From the NCBI GenBank assembly GCA_022826645.1, contig JAJDUM010000105.1:1-64000 (forward strand): a stretch of DNA of 64,000 bases, in the 5' to 3' direction. A program made the position numbers and the translations under genes. Positions 27,352 through 37,124 of this stretch are shown here, one piece after another; the first letter of the stretch is position 1, and each line of letters begins with the position of its first letter. The DNA is from Candidatus Poribacteria bacterium. GTDB taxonomy: Bacteria; Poribacteria; WGA-4E; PCPOR2b. The notes under the pieces are model-generated. The model worked only from the letters and a program-made list of their open reading frames with translations. It was not told where the DNA came from and searched no databases.

Positions 27352-27792
27352 TTATTGATCGCCACTGGGAGTTTCCATATTGTGGAGAACCACCTTGCCC
27401 GGGCTCTTGATTTTCAACGTCTCTGCCAGATAGCCTTCGTTGATGGCAATTTTGAGCACACTCTGCTCTACGCTGAAACGTACCAAATAATCTCCGACCG
27501 GCACATCGCCGTAGTTTTCAACATAACGACAGTCGATCTTCTGTCCATCCTCAAATTCGACTGTGATAGTGTCTTTCAGTTTCCATCCGAACGCAGTGAA
27601 TGCAGCGGGTTTAATATCGGTCACGACGTTGGCGTGGTTGTCAATCGCTGTGATCTGCCCCATAATTTCTTCAGAGGCTGCCTTTTCGGCTGTTGCCATC
27701 CCTTCCTCTGTGGCTGTCTTGCCACCGCAACCTAGCCATAACATCGTCCCGACCATCAAGATCAGTGCATAAAACAAAACATTGTATTTCAT
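27352..27792 (-). CDS. Lipoprotein with a SAM-hydrolase C-terminal-like domain
   Basis: 146 aa. Lipobox MLWLGC (residues 17-22) predicts a lipid-anchored export. The mature part (GQITAIDNHANVVTDI, YVENYGDVPVGDYLVRFS, LKIAINEGYLAETLKI) follows the order of strands in the C-terminal domain of SAM hydroxide adenosyltransferase/fluorinase (former DUF62). The catalytic N-terminal domain is missing, so it is unlikely to be an enzyme. Possibly a ligand-binding or scaffold domain reused outside the cell. Confidence 0.7.
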   Translation of the reverse strand: MKYNVLFYALILMVGTMLWLGCGGKTATEEGMATAEKAASEEIMGQITAIDNHANVVTDIKPAAFTAFGWKLKDTITVEFEDGQKIDCRYVENYGDVPVGDYLVRFSVEQSVLKIAINEGYLAETLKIKSPGKVVLHNMETPSGDQ

Positions 27793-27846
27793 AGAAAGTC
27801 TCCTTCTATATGTGTAGGTTAATTTTCCAAAACTGACAAGGCACCA

Positions 27847-27877
27847 GAAACCGAGTTTTTGTCAAAAACTCGGTTTC
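27847..27877 (-). terminator. Hairpin after the canonical sulfatase
   Basis: GAAACCGAGTTTTT and AAAAACTCGGTTTC form a perfect 14-bp stem with a 3-nt loop, 22 bp after the sulfatase stop. The same stem ends the molybdenum hydroxylase operon at 45034. The T-tract on the minus strand is weak, so function is likely but not certain. Confidence 0.6.
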
Positions 27878-27899
27878 TCTTTTGCCCTAACCAAGCTGC

Positions 27900-29375
27900 T
27901 TAGTCAACATCTTTGATATTTCTCGGATAGGGGCGCTGCCAATCTTCCTTACCGAACGCTGGGTTACCAGCAAGATCCTTAGAATATACCCGTTTGCTCT
28001 CATGAGAAAGCGCCATTGAATTCATAATCTCTCGCGTCAGTTCGGCATCCAATCTGGCATACTCTTCCTGATATCCGCTATCTCTCATCAGGTTATGTTG
28101 CTCGTTTGGATCTTCCGATAGATTAAACAGCAACACCTCGCCGCTTGCGTGTTTACACAGTTTCCACTGACCGTCATAAATCATCCAGCCACCCCTGACC
28201 ACACCGATGACACGCTCCCTCCGGTTTTTGCGCGAGATGTCGAGTTCGGGCAACGGTATGGAATCCATATAGTCGGGGATTTCGCATCCACCGAAATGTA
28301 GCATTGTTGCGGTCACATCGCCCAACTCAACGATATCTGAGCACGTCTTCGATTCGTTGGCCCACGGCAGCCGAACCATCAACGGCACATGGATGCTGGA
28401 CTCAAAGAATGTGCCCTTGCCGATGAAATCGTGATCGCCGAGGTAATCGCCGTGATCGCTGGAGAAAATGATAATCGTGTTGTCCAACAGTTCTTTTTCG
28501 CGCAGAGAGTCAAGGATCTGTCCTATCTCGTAGTCGATCTGTTTGACCAACCCCGCATAGTGTGCACGAATCTTCTTCTTGTGCGCCTCCGTAAATTCGG
28601 TGTAATCAACGCCGTTCCATGGTCCGCGGTTGCCTTCGATGTTTTGTTGACGGAGCTTCGGGGTATCGCCCTCCACTGCTGGAATGGAGTCGGGCATATC
28701 GACTGGGTCGAAGCCTTCCAAAAATTCTGCGTTGGGGTCATACGGGCAGTGGGGACCCGGGAAACCGACCATCATTGCAAAGGGGCTCTCATCGCCGTAG
28801 TTGCGGATAAAACGACACGCCTCCTGCCCCACGAACCGATCGACCGAATAGCCCCACGGAATTTTGTTGATGATCGCACCCCTGTTTTCGTGATAGCCGG
28901 GGTGTTCGTTTCCGTGAAGTTTTCGGTAGCCGCCCTCCTTCAAGAAGTGATAGTAGTCATCGCGGATCTCCAGCCACCGTTTGTCTTCGGCGGCAACTCG
29001 GTACTGAAATCCCAGATTGATGTCCCACGGATAGAAGTGCATCTTGCCGATGGCAGCGGTGTAATATCCCTGCTCGGACAGCGTTTGGGGCCAGGTGTCT
29101 ATGCCGCCCGCAGCGAGATCAGGACTTAACCACTGACCGTTATCGGTCACACCGTTTTTGATTGCGTTCAGACCTGTTAGCAGCGACGCTCTGGCGGGCA
29201 CACATATCGGCGAGGCAGAGTAGGCACGCTCATAGCGCACCCCCTCGTCCGCGATGCTGTCAATATGGGGTGTATGGATGAAAGTTGCACCGTAACAACT
29301 CAGGAAATCTGCCCGCAGCTGATCCGGCATAATAAATAGAAGATTCGGCTTCTTCGCCGTTTGGGATTCGGACAT
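27900..29375 (-). CDS. Sulfatase (arylsulfatase family)
   Basis: 491 aa. C58-V-P-A-R62 ASLLTG is the complete formylglycine motif, in contrast to the other sulfatase-fold gene here. Metal ligands appear in IMPDQLRADFLSCYG and FSSDHGDYLGDHDF. No signal peptide is seen, so it is probably cytoplasmic or exported by another route. Poribacterial sulfatases are thought to act on host-derived sulfated glycans; the substrate is not shown. ATG after GAGGAG. Confidence 0.93.
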   Translation of the reverse strand: MSESQTAKKPNLLFIMPDQLRADFLSCYGATFIHTPHIDSIADEGVRYERAYSASPICVPARASLLTGLNAIKNGVTDNGQWLSPDLAAGGIDTWPQTLSEQGYYTAAIGKMHFYPWDINLGFQYRVAAEDKRWLEIRDDYYHFLKEGGYRKLHGNEHPGYHENRGAIINKIPWGYSVDRFVGQEACRFIRNYGDESPFAMMVGFPGPHCPYDPNAEFLEGFDPVDMPDSIPAVEGDTPKLRQQNIEGNRGPWNGVDYTEFTEAHKKKIRAHYAGLVKQIDYEIGQILDSLREKELLDNTIIIFSSDHGDYLGDHDFIGKGTFFESSIHVPLMVRLPWANESKTCSDIVELGDVTATMLHFGGCEIPDYMDSIPLPELDISRKNRRERVIGVVRGGWMIYDGQWKLCKHASGEVLLFNLSEDPNEQHNLMRDSGYQEEYARLDAELTREIMNSMALSHESKRVYSKDLAGNPAFGKEDWQRPYPRNIKDVD

Positions 29376-29398
29376 TTAATTTCTCCTCAAAAATTGCA

Positions 29399-29563
29399 TT
29401 ATAGGACATTTGTCGTCTCTGCGCGGTGTTTGTCGTCGACGTTTTTATATGTCCGGCTGGTGTTGGGCGGCATGTTTGCCATATACCAATCGCTCATCTC
29501 CGCGTCCAGATCGGCTTGGACGAGCGCGTTATCTCTATCTTTGATAGGTATTAGTTCATTCAT
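29399..29563 (-). pseudogene. Short ORF resembling the N-terminus of a tyrosine recombinase
   Basis: 54 aa starting MNELIPIKDRDNALV. The part EMSDWYMANMPPNTSRTY resembles the SAM-like core-binding start of phage integrases (W, then PNT.RTY), but the catalytic domain is absent and the reading frame ends 20 residues later. It could be a remnant of an integrated element or an unrelated small protein. Confidence 0.4.
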
Positions 29564-29730
29564 AGTGATCTCTGCTTCTGCCGTGCGGAGATGTTAAGGT
29601 GTAGTCCACTTCAGTATAATTGCGGTGCCAAAAACGATATATCCGGGTTTCTGTTTGTGAGCTATAACCGTTCCTCCGTGCCCCCAAGGTTGATAACCGC
29701 CGCGCCGGAGCATAGTACTGACGCCGTTTA

Positions 29731-29974
29731 TACTTGTTCTTTTTGTTCCGTTTCCTGTTCTTGCGAGCCTCCACATTTCGGGCTTCTGGTTGCTTTTGGA
29801 TTGATACGACTCTGGCAGTGTATACAGGTCTTTTTTACTGCTTCTCCGACGGTGGTGATAATCGCGCACGGGATCAAAATGATCTCGAAAATAACTATAA
29901 CCGCGAATATCTCAACGATACAACCAATCGAAGTTGATGGCTGTGAGCAGTTTGTGCTTAAGGTATTTGACCAT
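29731..29974 (-). pseudogene. Frameshifted membrane zinc-ribbon protein
   Basis: The ATG at 29974 follows AGGAGG and opens MVKYLKHKLLTAINFDW, then hits a stop. The next frame carries a membrane helix (CIVEIFAVIVIFEIIL) and a zinc ribbon (CIHCQSRINPKATRSPKCGG), then a TAA. Together they make a coherent short membrane protein broken by one base. It directly follows the 300-aa membrane protein gene. A sequencing error or recent mutation are both possible. Confidence 0.5.
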
Positions 29975-29987
29975 GCGTGCCCTCCTA

Positions 29988-30890
29988 TTAAAGACGCGTG
30001 CCCTTCGCACGTTTATCATTCACAACGAGGCAGAACGCAATAATGATCCATGCGTCTAAAAGAAACACCGCAGCGCCTCCACCCCCTGTCCCAAGCTGCC
30101 GAAAAGTAAGATCCGTGAACTGCACAATCAGAACTGGAAGCAGAACCATAACGATTAACATTCCGATTTCAAGGTATTTCCTGACCGCTAGCAAGTAAAT
30201 TGCGACCCCCAGACCGCGCCGCTTACCGGAGATGTAGACGAGCGGTCCGATGATCAGCGTCAACGACATCCACACAACGCCCCAATGCTCTTCATAAGAA
30301 AGTCTACCCACGTTCCCTGGAGCGTAAAAGCCGAAATTTACATTCGCACAGAACATCAGTATTCCAACAGCTATTGCCCACAAAGAATACCCATATTTGG
30401 GGTACTGAGAACCTCTTGCCACCCACACGCCGAGAAAAAATAGCGCATTACCCAAACCATAAACACCAACGCAAATAACGAGCGCGATAACGAAATGCGT
30501 GATCGCCTTCAGTCGTGCCGCTGATGCTCTTTCGGGATATGATTGCTCTTTGAGTATTGCCAGCTCGATCATTGCACGCAGCTCTCTGGCTGTGAAATAT
30601 GCCGATTCTGGCAGCGATTCGACCTCGGAAGTTAACTGCATGTGTATAATCGTCGAGTAATAGCCGGAATCTGGATCATACCGTTCACGCCACTCCTGTT
30701 GCGCCCATGCTGCTATTTTCTTTTCTTTATCGAAATGAGGGGCATCTATATGACTCGGATATTTGATATATTTTTCTGCTTTATAGCTATCAGACAGCAA
30801 AATATACAGTAACGCTATGACGACTGAACCGCCCGTGATTGCGAACCATAACCGATTGAAGCCTTTGTGGTATTTGTTTGACCAACGCAT
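29988..30890 (-). CDS. Multi-pass membrane protein of unknown function
   Basis: 300 aa, about six predicted membrane helices: one N-terminal (18-35), then an external domain of about 100 residues with no recognised motif, then five in the C-terminal half. No family is recognised. The stop lies 14 bp before the start of the frameshifted zinc-ribbon gene, so the two formed an operon. Confidence 0.7.
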   Translation of the reverse strand: MRWSNKYHKGFNRLWFAITGGSVVIALLYILLSDSYKAEKYIKYPSHIDAPHFDKEKKIAAWAQQEWRERYDPDSGYYSTIIHMQLTSEVESLPESAYFTARELRAMIELAILKEQSYPERASAARLKAITHFVIALVICVGVYGLGNALFFLGVWVARGSQYPKYGYSLWAIAVGILMFCANVNFGFYAPGNVGRLSYEEHWGVVWMSLTLIIGPLVYISGKRRGLGVAIYLLAVRKYLEIGMLIVMVLLPVLIVQFTDLTFRQLGTGGGGAAVFLLDAWIIIAFCLVVNDKRAKGTRL

Positions 30891-30950
30891 AGTGATTGTC
30901 CTTTCCTAATCAATAGGCGAGAATCCCAATTCTTTAGGTTTGGGAGTATG

Positions 30951-31370
30951 TCAATCAGCAGCCGCCCAACGCAGCGTGCCTGTTTTATCTGTGATGATGA
31001 TGTTCGTGCCAAGTTCGTCTGCGTTGAATGCAACCGATGCTTTCGTCACTGGATAGTTGACGAATATATTACCGCCCTTGAGTTCAGTGGTGGAACCTAT
31101 CGTAGCAGCTTTCTGACTTTTTTGATTGAGAACTGATATTAACCGCCCCTCGTCTTTGTTAAAAAACAAAGAAATGCCGCTTACTCCCGCATCGTCCTAG
31201 AGCAATAGGTGACTTCCGGCACTAGTGGACCCCAAGGCAACTGCTGTTTCTTCTCTAGGGTCTAATATGGATAACTTAGTGCCCCGTATCCCATTGTATA
31301 AGACAACTGCTTCTCGCCCTGCTTGATTAGCGAGCATTATTTCGTTACCAGCACCGTTTGTCTGATAACA
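30951..31370 (-). pseudogene. Remnant of a repeat-rich beta-solenoid-like protein
   Basis: In one frame there is N-Q-A-G-R-E-A-V-V-L-Y, then a TAG at 31197-31199, then ISLFFNKDEGRLISVL and TELKGGNIFVNYPVTKASV, ending at TGA. These are repeats of the form 'GGxxxVxNxxG.xxAxLG', common in secreted Poribacteria proteins. A further stop at 31371 cuts the upstream end. It overlaps the region just past the Gfo/Idh gene. Confidence 0.55.
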
Positions 31371-31383
31371 CTAATTATCCATA

Positions 31384-32586
31384 CTACGAAACGGGTCGAC
31401 GCTTCCCTATTCCCTCACGTCTCGCTATATCGGAGATGAGATGCGCTGGTCGACGACGCATAGGATTGACGAGTGCCCGCGGCGTGTCCCCGCTCAGTGT
31501 TTCTGCTGAACGGATATATAGGCTGCGATCGGGGAGCGGAAGGTCTACACGTACATTGCCCCGGCGGTGCGATTCACGGATGGCGATGGCAAGTTCCAAC
31601 AGATGGCGTCCCATATCGCCAGAGCAGTTGGGCGTCTTGCCTGTTTCAATACAGTTGATAGCATCCTTGACCTGTCCCACACCGGCGCTCCAGATACGTT
31701 GGGGACGCGGGAAGATGTGCCGCACCGGCGTGGCTGGAGCGTCGTCAGTGACCTTTCCCATTTTCCATAACTCAAACTCATAGCCGTCGTTGGCGTTGCG
31801 GAGGTGAATTGTGCCGTGCTCACCGATTGCGTCAAGCGTCCATGTTGATGCAGCACTTGGCAGCATACGGCAGAACCCGCGCGCACCATTTTCAAATGCC
31901 AGATAGGCGTTACCGGCAAGGTCTGCATCGCCCGCGGCTTTTTCGTCGCTCTCCACCTCTCCGACAACCCAAGAGACGCGCTCGTTCTCACCTGCTAACA
32001 CACACATTGCACCGAGCCAGTGGACACCCATGTGCGATAGACTGCCCGAACCGTGCGCCGTTATTTGCAGCATCTTGCCCAGCACGCCCTCGTCGATCAG
32101 TGCCCGTGCCCTGCGGTAGTAGACATCGGAGGCGCGCATTGCGTTCATCATCAGGATGATACCCGCCTCACGGCAACCCTCGACCATCGCATCCGCTTCT
32201 TCCAGAGAGGTCGCCATCGGCTTCTCTACCCAGATACACTTCACATCTGTCCGTCTCTCACGCACCATACGCACGATGTCTAAGGTAATCTTTGCGCGCG
32301 GGGCAGCGGAGGTGCAAATACTCACGATGTCGGGCTTCTCGCGCTCGAGCATCTCCTCATAGTTCTCATAAAGATGCGTGTCTGGGATAGTCCAACGCTC
32401 ACCAAATGCCTCACGTTGTTCCGCGTATAGATCGGCGGCGCCGACCACCTGCACCTCCGGCACATCCATGTAGCTGCCCATGTGGCTGAACGGCACGAGC
32501 CAACCATCGCCTATCACCTCATCGTCGATGGTATCCGCGATCCGTCCTAAACCGATAAGGGCTGCTCGATAACGTCCGTCGTTCAT
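31384..32586 (-). CDS. Gfo/Idh/MocA family oxidoreductase
   Basis: 400 aa. AALIGLGRIADTIDDEV occupies the NAD(P) site with a changed glycine pattern (GxGxxA), and VEKPMATSLEEA keeps the catalytic Lys. The C-terminal domain contains GSLSHMGVHWLGAM. It is less canonical than the other two and may use a different cofactor conformation. An M81-family gene follows upstream on the same strand. Confidence 0.88.
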   Translation of the reverse strand: MNDGRYRAALIGLGRIADTIDDEVIGDGWLVPFSHMGSYMDVPEVQVVGAADLYAEQREAFGERWTIPDTHLYENYEEMLEREKPDIVSICTSAAPRAKITLDIVRMVRERRTDVKCIWVEKPMATSLEEADAMVEGCREAGIILMMNAMRASDVYYRRARALIDEGVLGKMLQITAHGSGSLSHMGVHWLGAMCVLAGENERVSWVVGEVESDEKAAGDADLAGNAYLAFENGARGFCRMLPSAASTWTLDAIGEHGTIHLRNANDGYEFELWKMGKVTDDAPATPVRHIFPRPQRIWSAGVGQVKDAINCIETGKTPNCSGDMGRHLLELAIAIRESHRRGNVRVDLPLPDRSLYIRSAETLSGDTPRALVNPMRRRPAHLISDIARREGIGKRRPVS

Positions 32587-32695
32587 ATCGTTCTCCTATC
32601 TAATCTATTTTTGGAGTCTGTCACAAATTTATCCGCGAATCTACGCCAATCCACACGAAAAATTAGCGTAGATTCGGGTAGATTGGTGGATAGTT

Positions 32696-34195
32696 TTATA
32701 GAATGGTCGGTGTAAGTCCAGGAATTTCCGTGTCGAGCGGAAAGTACGGGCGCTTGAGACGCTTGAAGGGCAGGTGTCGGCATGTCACCGGTGTCGCGCC
32801 GGGTGTGTCAAGGATGAAGGCTGCCTTGGCAATCTCACCGTAAGCGAGGCGGTAGTTCATCGGGTTTTTAACAACGATGAACTTGGCATCGGGTGGATGC
32901 ATGTCCATAGAACGGAACTGCTCATCCGACCAGTCGTAGGTGCCGTGCGTGGCGACCAGTATCTGAATTGCGCCAATTGTCAACACCGCCGATGGCCCCA
33001 TGTTCCCCTCGACGCCGTCCCAAATCCCGCCGATATAACGGAAACGACCGTCACTCAATCGGGTAACGACCCCTGTCACGGTCACTGGTTCGCCCCAGTG
33101 CGGGTCGAGTCGATGCCCCAGCGCAACGGTGATCTCCTGACCGACACCGGCCTGATGGCAAGCGGCCGCAACCTCTGGATCCGCCACAGGCACGAGTGAA
33201 GGCGCAGTCACCTTTGCGTCGAGTAACGCCCTCAATGTAGCAACGCTATCGCCCGCTGCACCGCCGCCACAACAATCCGCCGCTTCAACCAAGAGCACCG
33301 GACCGCCTTCCACTTCTAACCCTTTGGCGATAGCTTCGTCTGGCGTATCAATATCGGGTTCAAGGTCAAATCGCCGATTCCAATACTGTTCGGCAAGCTG
33401 ATTTGCAAGCGATACCGCCGTCTGCATATCGTTATCTGTGATCACTAACGCACCGCTACCCATGTCCGGCTGATCCAAGTAGGGATGAACAAGGAAAGCA
33501 CTCGTGGAGAGGACGTCCTCACGCCCTTCGAGCGCTTTGGCAGCACGCATAATATCGGCGAAAGGATCGTCGCCCTCGGTCGAGCCGTGGATCGCGCTGG
33601 TAATCACCGGCACCTTTGCCATCGCCATGGTTGGACGACTGTCCCCCAATAGGATATCCCGGAGCAATCGGGCGCCGCGTACCCCGGTGGTGAAGGCATC
33701 GCGGTGGGGATAGGTCTCCCACGCAATCAGTCCATCGGCAAAGCGAACCATGTCGGCGGTGACATGCGCGTGTAGGTCGAGCGTAACGACAATCGGTATT
33801 GTCTCCCCGACGATTGCACGTACCGCTTTGATGAGATCGCCCTCTGGATCACCGAGGTTTTCGACCGCAGCAGCACCGTGCAGCGGCAATAATACTCCAT
33901 CAACGGGTAAGGAGACGCGTAGGCGGTTAAGTAGTTCCGTCTTGAGTTGTGTATAGCACTCCGCGATCAAGGGACCGCCGGGGCAGGTGCTCGCGTAAAT
34001 CAGTGGGACAACCTCCGCATCACATTCGCCCATCACCTGCAGCATCCCGCCCACCACACCGGCGTCAACATGCAAGACTTCATCCCCATGACACAACTCA
34101 TAACGCTCGAACCATCCTATATCAATAGGCACTCCGCCAAATTCATTGCATTCGGTGAGGATCGATCCGAGTGCGATGCGCGGTCTACTTGTCAT
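32696..34195 (-). CDS. M81 family metallopeptidase (MlrC-like)
   Basis: 499 aa. GSILTECNEFGGVPID, LLPLHGAAAVENLGDPEGDL, VVTLDLHAHVT and ETYPHRD are the characteristic blocks of the microcystinase C (MlrC) family, zinc-dependent hydrolases of modified peptides; the C-terminal half is the MlrC_C domain. The natural substrate here is unknown. Adjacent to PhyH and Gfo/Idh genes. Confidence 0.93.
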   Translation of the reverse strand: MTSRPRIALGSILTECNEFGGVPIDIGWFERYELCHGDEVLHVDAGVVGGMLQVMGECDAEVVPLIYASTCPGGPLIAECYTQLKTELLNRLRVSLPVDGVLLPLHGAAAVENLGDPEGDLIKAVRAIVGETIPIVVTLDLHAHVTADMVRFADGLIAWETYPHRDAFTTGVRGARLLRDILLGDSRPTMAMAKVPVITSAIHGSTEGDDPFADIMRAAKALEGREDVLSTSAFLVHPYLDQPDMGSGALVITDNDMQTAVSLANQLAEQYWNRRFDLEPDIDTPDEAIAKGLEVEGGPVLLVEAADCCGGGAAGDSVATLRALLDAKVTAPSLVPVADPEVAAACHQAGVGQEITVALGHRLDPHWGEPVTVTGVVTRLSDGRFRYIGGIWDGVEGNMGPSAVLTIGAIQILVATHGTYDWSDEQFRSMDMHPPDAKFIVVKNPMNYRLAYGEIAKAAFILDTPGATPVTCRHLPFKRLKRPYFPLDTEIPGLTPTIL

Positions 34196-34239
34196 AAGAT
34201 TCTCCCGTTATCTCCCCAACTGGTTCTTAACCCCCTAAC

Positions 34240-35115
34240 TTACGCGGGCATCCCAAGGGGCTCACCATCTCGGCAGACGGCCGGGAAGTGTTCGCCGGCC
34301 TCAGCCATCGGTTCGCCGTCTTCCAACGTTACGAACTGCTTCATCAAGTGCTGACCGCTTGCCACAAATCGTGATTCTCCGGTCATGTAGTGGATGGCGA
34401 TCGCTCGCCGCGGCCGATCCGAGCGATTGAAAGGCGAACCGTGCCATGTCAGCGAGTGATGGAACGACACCTCGCCGCTCTTGACGGGTCGGGGCTGCGG
34501 CACTACATCTTTGACTTCAGAGTCGGTGGGCGGGGAAAACCCTTCGGTGTTGATGTTCATGAATTCTTCGCGCCCCTCGAGATGCTGTTGGGTACGAAGA
34601 AACTCCATCTGGTCGCCCCACTTGTAGCTGCCGGGCACCATCCACATACAACCGTTCTCCTCGTCGGCATCATCCAAGGCGATCCACGCCGATACGGGGG
34701 TCATCGGGAGAATAATGGGCCACAAGGGCGCATCTTGGTGCCACCGTGTCGCTCCACCGTAGTTGGGCGGTTTGTACTGGATCTGGTCGTGCCAGACCAT
34801 CAGATCGGGGGCATCCGTTAACTGGCTTATCCCCTTCACGATGGATGGGTGGTAGATCAGCCGCTCAAAGGCTGAAGAGGCTTCCCAGATATTGACAATC
34901 TGCCAAACGGCGAGCGCGGCGGGTTCGTCATCCCGCTTGGACATATTGCGGAACGACACCGGTTGCGGCTCGTCGCCGGTAAAGCCGTCGGGACCTTTCT
35001 CCAACATGCTGTCTAAATCCGATCTCAGTTCATTCAACTCATCATCTGTAAGGATGCGACCTCCGTTGAGGAAGCCGTTCCGATGAAACTCATCAATCTG
35101 CGATGGTGTTAGCAT
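34240..35115 (-). CDS. Phytanoyl-CoA dioxygenase family oxygenase
   Basis: 291 aa, ATG with GGAG upstream. Iron triad H126-x-D128 (TRWHQDAPLW) and H225 (TWHGSPFNRSDRPRR) with 2-oxoglutarate-binding R after it. The HQDAPLWP form resembles bacterial PhyH members acting on small molecules. 44 bp upstream of the M81 gene on the same strand. Confidence 0.92.
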   Translation of the reverse strand: MLTPSQIDEFHRNGFLNGGRILTDDELNELRSDLDSMLEKGPDGFTGDEPQPVSFRNMSKRDDEPAALAVWQIVNIWEASSAFERLIYHPSIVKGISQLTDAPDLMVWHDQIQYKPPNYGGATRWHQDAPLWPIILPMTPVSAWIALDDADEENGCMWMVPGSYKWGDQMEFLRTQQHLEGREEFMNINTEGFSPPTDSEVKDVVPQPRPVKSGEVSFHHSLTWHGSPFNRSDRPRRAIAIHYMTGESRFVASGQHLMKQFVTLEDGEPMAEAGEHFPAVCRDGEPLGMPA

Positions 35116-35204
35116 AGCGACACATCTCCATATTCATAGTGTGTACTGGACAGTATGACAGTCATACTTAAAAGTTCTCGGCTATACGGGGGACAGCCAC
35201 CACC

Positions 35205-37112
35205 CTACCAAGGGAGAGCGGCGGACGGACCATTGACAAAAGGTGCAGTTCCCAAGTCAAGCGTAATCTCGGTCGCGGGGGGTAGAACGACCCGGAGACG
35301 GCTCGCTCCTATGGAGGCAGTCCGGGTTTCCTCGGCTACAGGAGGCGCGGCGTAGGCTTCAGTCGCGCCCGGATACTCGCTTGTGCGGTGGGTGTACCGA
35401 ACCTCCGTAAATCGGTGTTCGCCAAACAATCCTCCCTGAACCAACATATCTCTGGTCTCAAACGGGCTGAGATTGACCAACCGCACCACCGTCCGATTCG
35501 CTTCGAGCATTTCAACGAGCGCGGCGGTATCCTTGGGCAAACCGGGACGTTTTCGGTTGAAATCGAAGTAGCGGAGCCGGGACATCAGGAGACCGCCGTT
35601 ATAAATCAGTTGCGGTGCACCCAACGTTAGTTGAATCAATGCTTCGGTTGTCACCGGGTTGGTGTGCTGCCAGCGGTGCGGATCTTGATGGGTGGTCGCC
35701 TCATCATCCCCACGGACGAGATCCAAGCGTCGGCAGATCTGACGGTAACTCGCACGTAAGATATCTTCGGGATAGGTCGGGTTATCACCTGCAAGGAAAC
35801 GGACCCACGGCTGTTCGTGTCCCGCATCCTCTTTGGTGTGGAAGGAAAACACCTTATTCCAGTCATACCCACTCGCTGTGCGGATCTCCTCAATCCGTTC
35901 CCAATCCTCTGACGCCATCGAAAGGTTCCAGAGCGCCACCGGGTAAATCGGCGACATCGGTTGATAGTCGAACCAACCGGCATCTCCGTAGCGGTACGGA
36001 ACGAGGAAGGTTTCGTGTTGTTCTCCCAACGCTGAGAACTGACCAATCCAGTGTTCGCCGAGGCTCATGTGCTCCTCGCGGACATCACGGACTTCGCCGC
36101 GCCCCACAATGCGATCCATCTGAATACGCGGTAGGTCGAGATAACTATCATCTTGTGTCAGGAGATAGGCGTTAGCCCCCGCAACCTGTGCCGCCATCTG
36201 GACATTGTAAAACCCGTGGGGCCACGTCCAGCCGTAGAGTCCGCCGTACCAGTTTCCTTCAATATACTCACCGACCTGACCGGAGAGACCCACATTGTCC
36301 GGAAGCAGTCCGTCATTCTGGCGGGCGCGTTCTATCCACGCGTTTGTGTACTCTAAGACCCAATCGCGATATTTGTCTTCGCCAGTCAGTAGGTAGGCGT
36401 TGGTGACCAAGCTGGTAACGGCGAGGTTAGCGGCTACATCCCCACGGCTCATGCGCTGCTCCATCGCTTCACCCATACGCCGCGCTAACGCCGGATCTTT
36501 CAGGTCCTCAATTTGGGTGATGCCGGGAATGTCGTAGTGGGGTAAGCCGTATCGCGCCATACCGGGGGAATAGCCGTAGGAACGTCCTTCCGACACCGAC
36601 AAGTCGGGACCGTCGCTGCCGTTATAGGGAGAGCGGATGATTTTGTGCGACGGATCGTAGTTGAGCGCTTCGGGATCCTCGTTCAGGTATAGTCCAGCAA
36701 ACCGTCGCGCCCGTTCAACGTGTTCCGGACGGTTTGGGTCAGCCAGACAGAGCAGGTAAAAATAGATGTCGCTCTCGGCTTGATGGAACTGATCATCCCG
36801 TCGGGCGTATTCCTTGTGAACCCGTCCCGCTTGGGTCAACTGCCGGGTGACAGCGTTCCATCCCCGCACCCCTAATTCTAACAGATCGTCCCCGCCGCCC
36901 AAGAGGTAGAGCAGGGGCCAGTTGTAGAAACTCTCGTAGAAGTCGTCCTCGCTGCCAGCGATGTTTCCGTTCCAGATCAGACTACCGTCCGGATGGGTGT
37001 ACCGATCCAAGAACGGATACACCGATTGGTCCATGAGATCAAACAGCTGCCGCTCCAGTACCGCCCATGCGGGTGGTCCGGTAAGCGGCGTCGTTGCTGT
37101 GATCGCGATCAT
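35205..37112 (-). CDS. Large (alpha/alpha)-barrel-like protein of unknown activity
   Basis: 635 aa, soluble. Repeated helical pairs with aromatic-rich turns (DDFYESFYNWPLLYLLGGG, GYTWPHGFYNVQMAA-type) suggest an (alpha/alpha)6 toroid such as a glycoside hydrolase, lyase or epimerase. The C-terminal 130 residues look like a beta-sandwich (VVRLVNLSPFETRD). No catalytic motif was identified. It lies upstream of PhyH on the same strand; its start ATG is preceded by GTGGAG. Confidence 0.6.
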   Translation of the reverse strand: MIAITATTPLTGPPAWAVLERQLFDLMDQSVYPFLDRYTHPDGSLIWNGNIAGSEDDFYESFYNWPLLYLLGGGDDLLELGVRGWNAVTRQLTQAGRVHKEYARRDDQFHQAESDIYFYLLCLADPNRPEHVERARRFAGLYLNEDPEALNYDPSHKIIRSPYNGSDGPDLSVSEGRSYGYSPGMARYGLPHYDIPGITQIEDLKDPALARRMGEAMEQRMSRGDVAANLAVTSLVTNAYLLTGEDKYRDWVLEYTNAWIERARQNDGLLPDNVGLSGQVGEYIEGNWYGGLYGWTWPHGFYNVQMAAQVAGANAYLLTQDDSYLDLPRIQMDRIVGRGEVRDVREEHMSLGEHWIGQFSALGEQHETFLVPYRYGDAGWFDYQPMSPIYPVALWNLSMASEDWERIEEIRTASGYDWNKVFSFHTKEDAGHEQPWVRFLAGDNPTYPEDILRASYRQICRRLDLVRGDDEATTHQDPHRWQHTNPVTTEALIQLTLGAPQLIYNGGLLMSRLRYFDFNRKRPGLPKDTAALVEMLEANRTVVRLVNLSPFETRDMLVQGGLFGEHRFTEVRYTHRTSEYPGATEAYAAPPVAEETRTASIGASRLRVVLPPATEITLDLGTAPFVNGPSAALPW

Positions 37113-37124
37113 ATATGCTCCACT

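Noticed and set aside
28389..29129. 246-aa ORF antisense to the sulfatase
   Set aside because: Shadow of a canonical sulfatase.
29591..30043. 150-aa plus-strand ORF
   Set aside because: Antisense to the zinc-ribbon gene, which has a ribosome site and recognisable Cys pairs.
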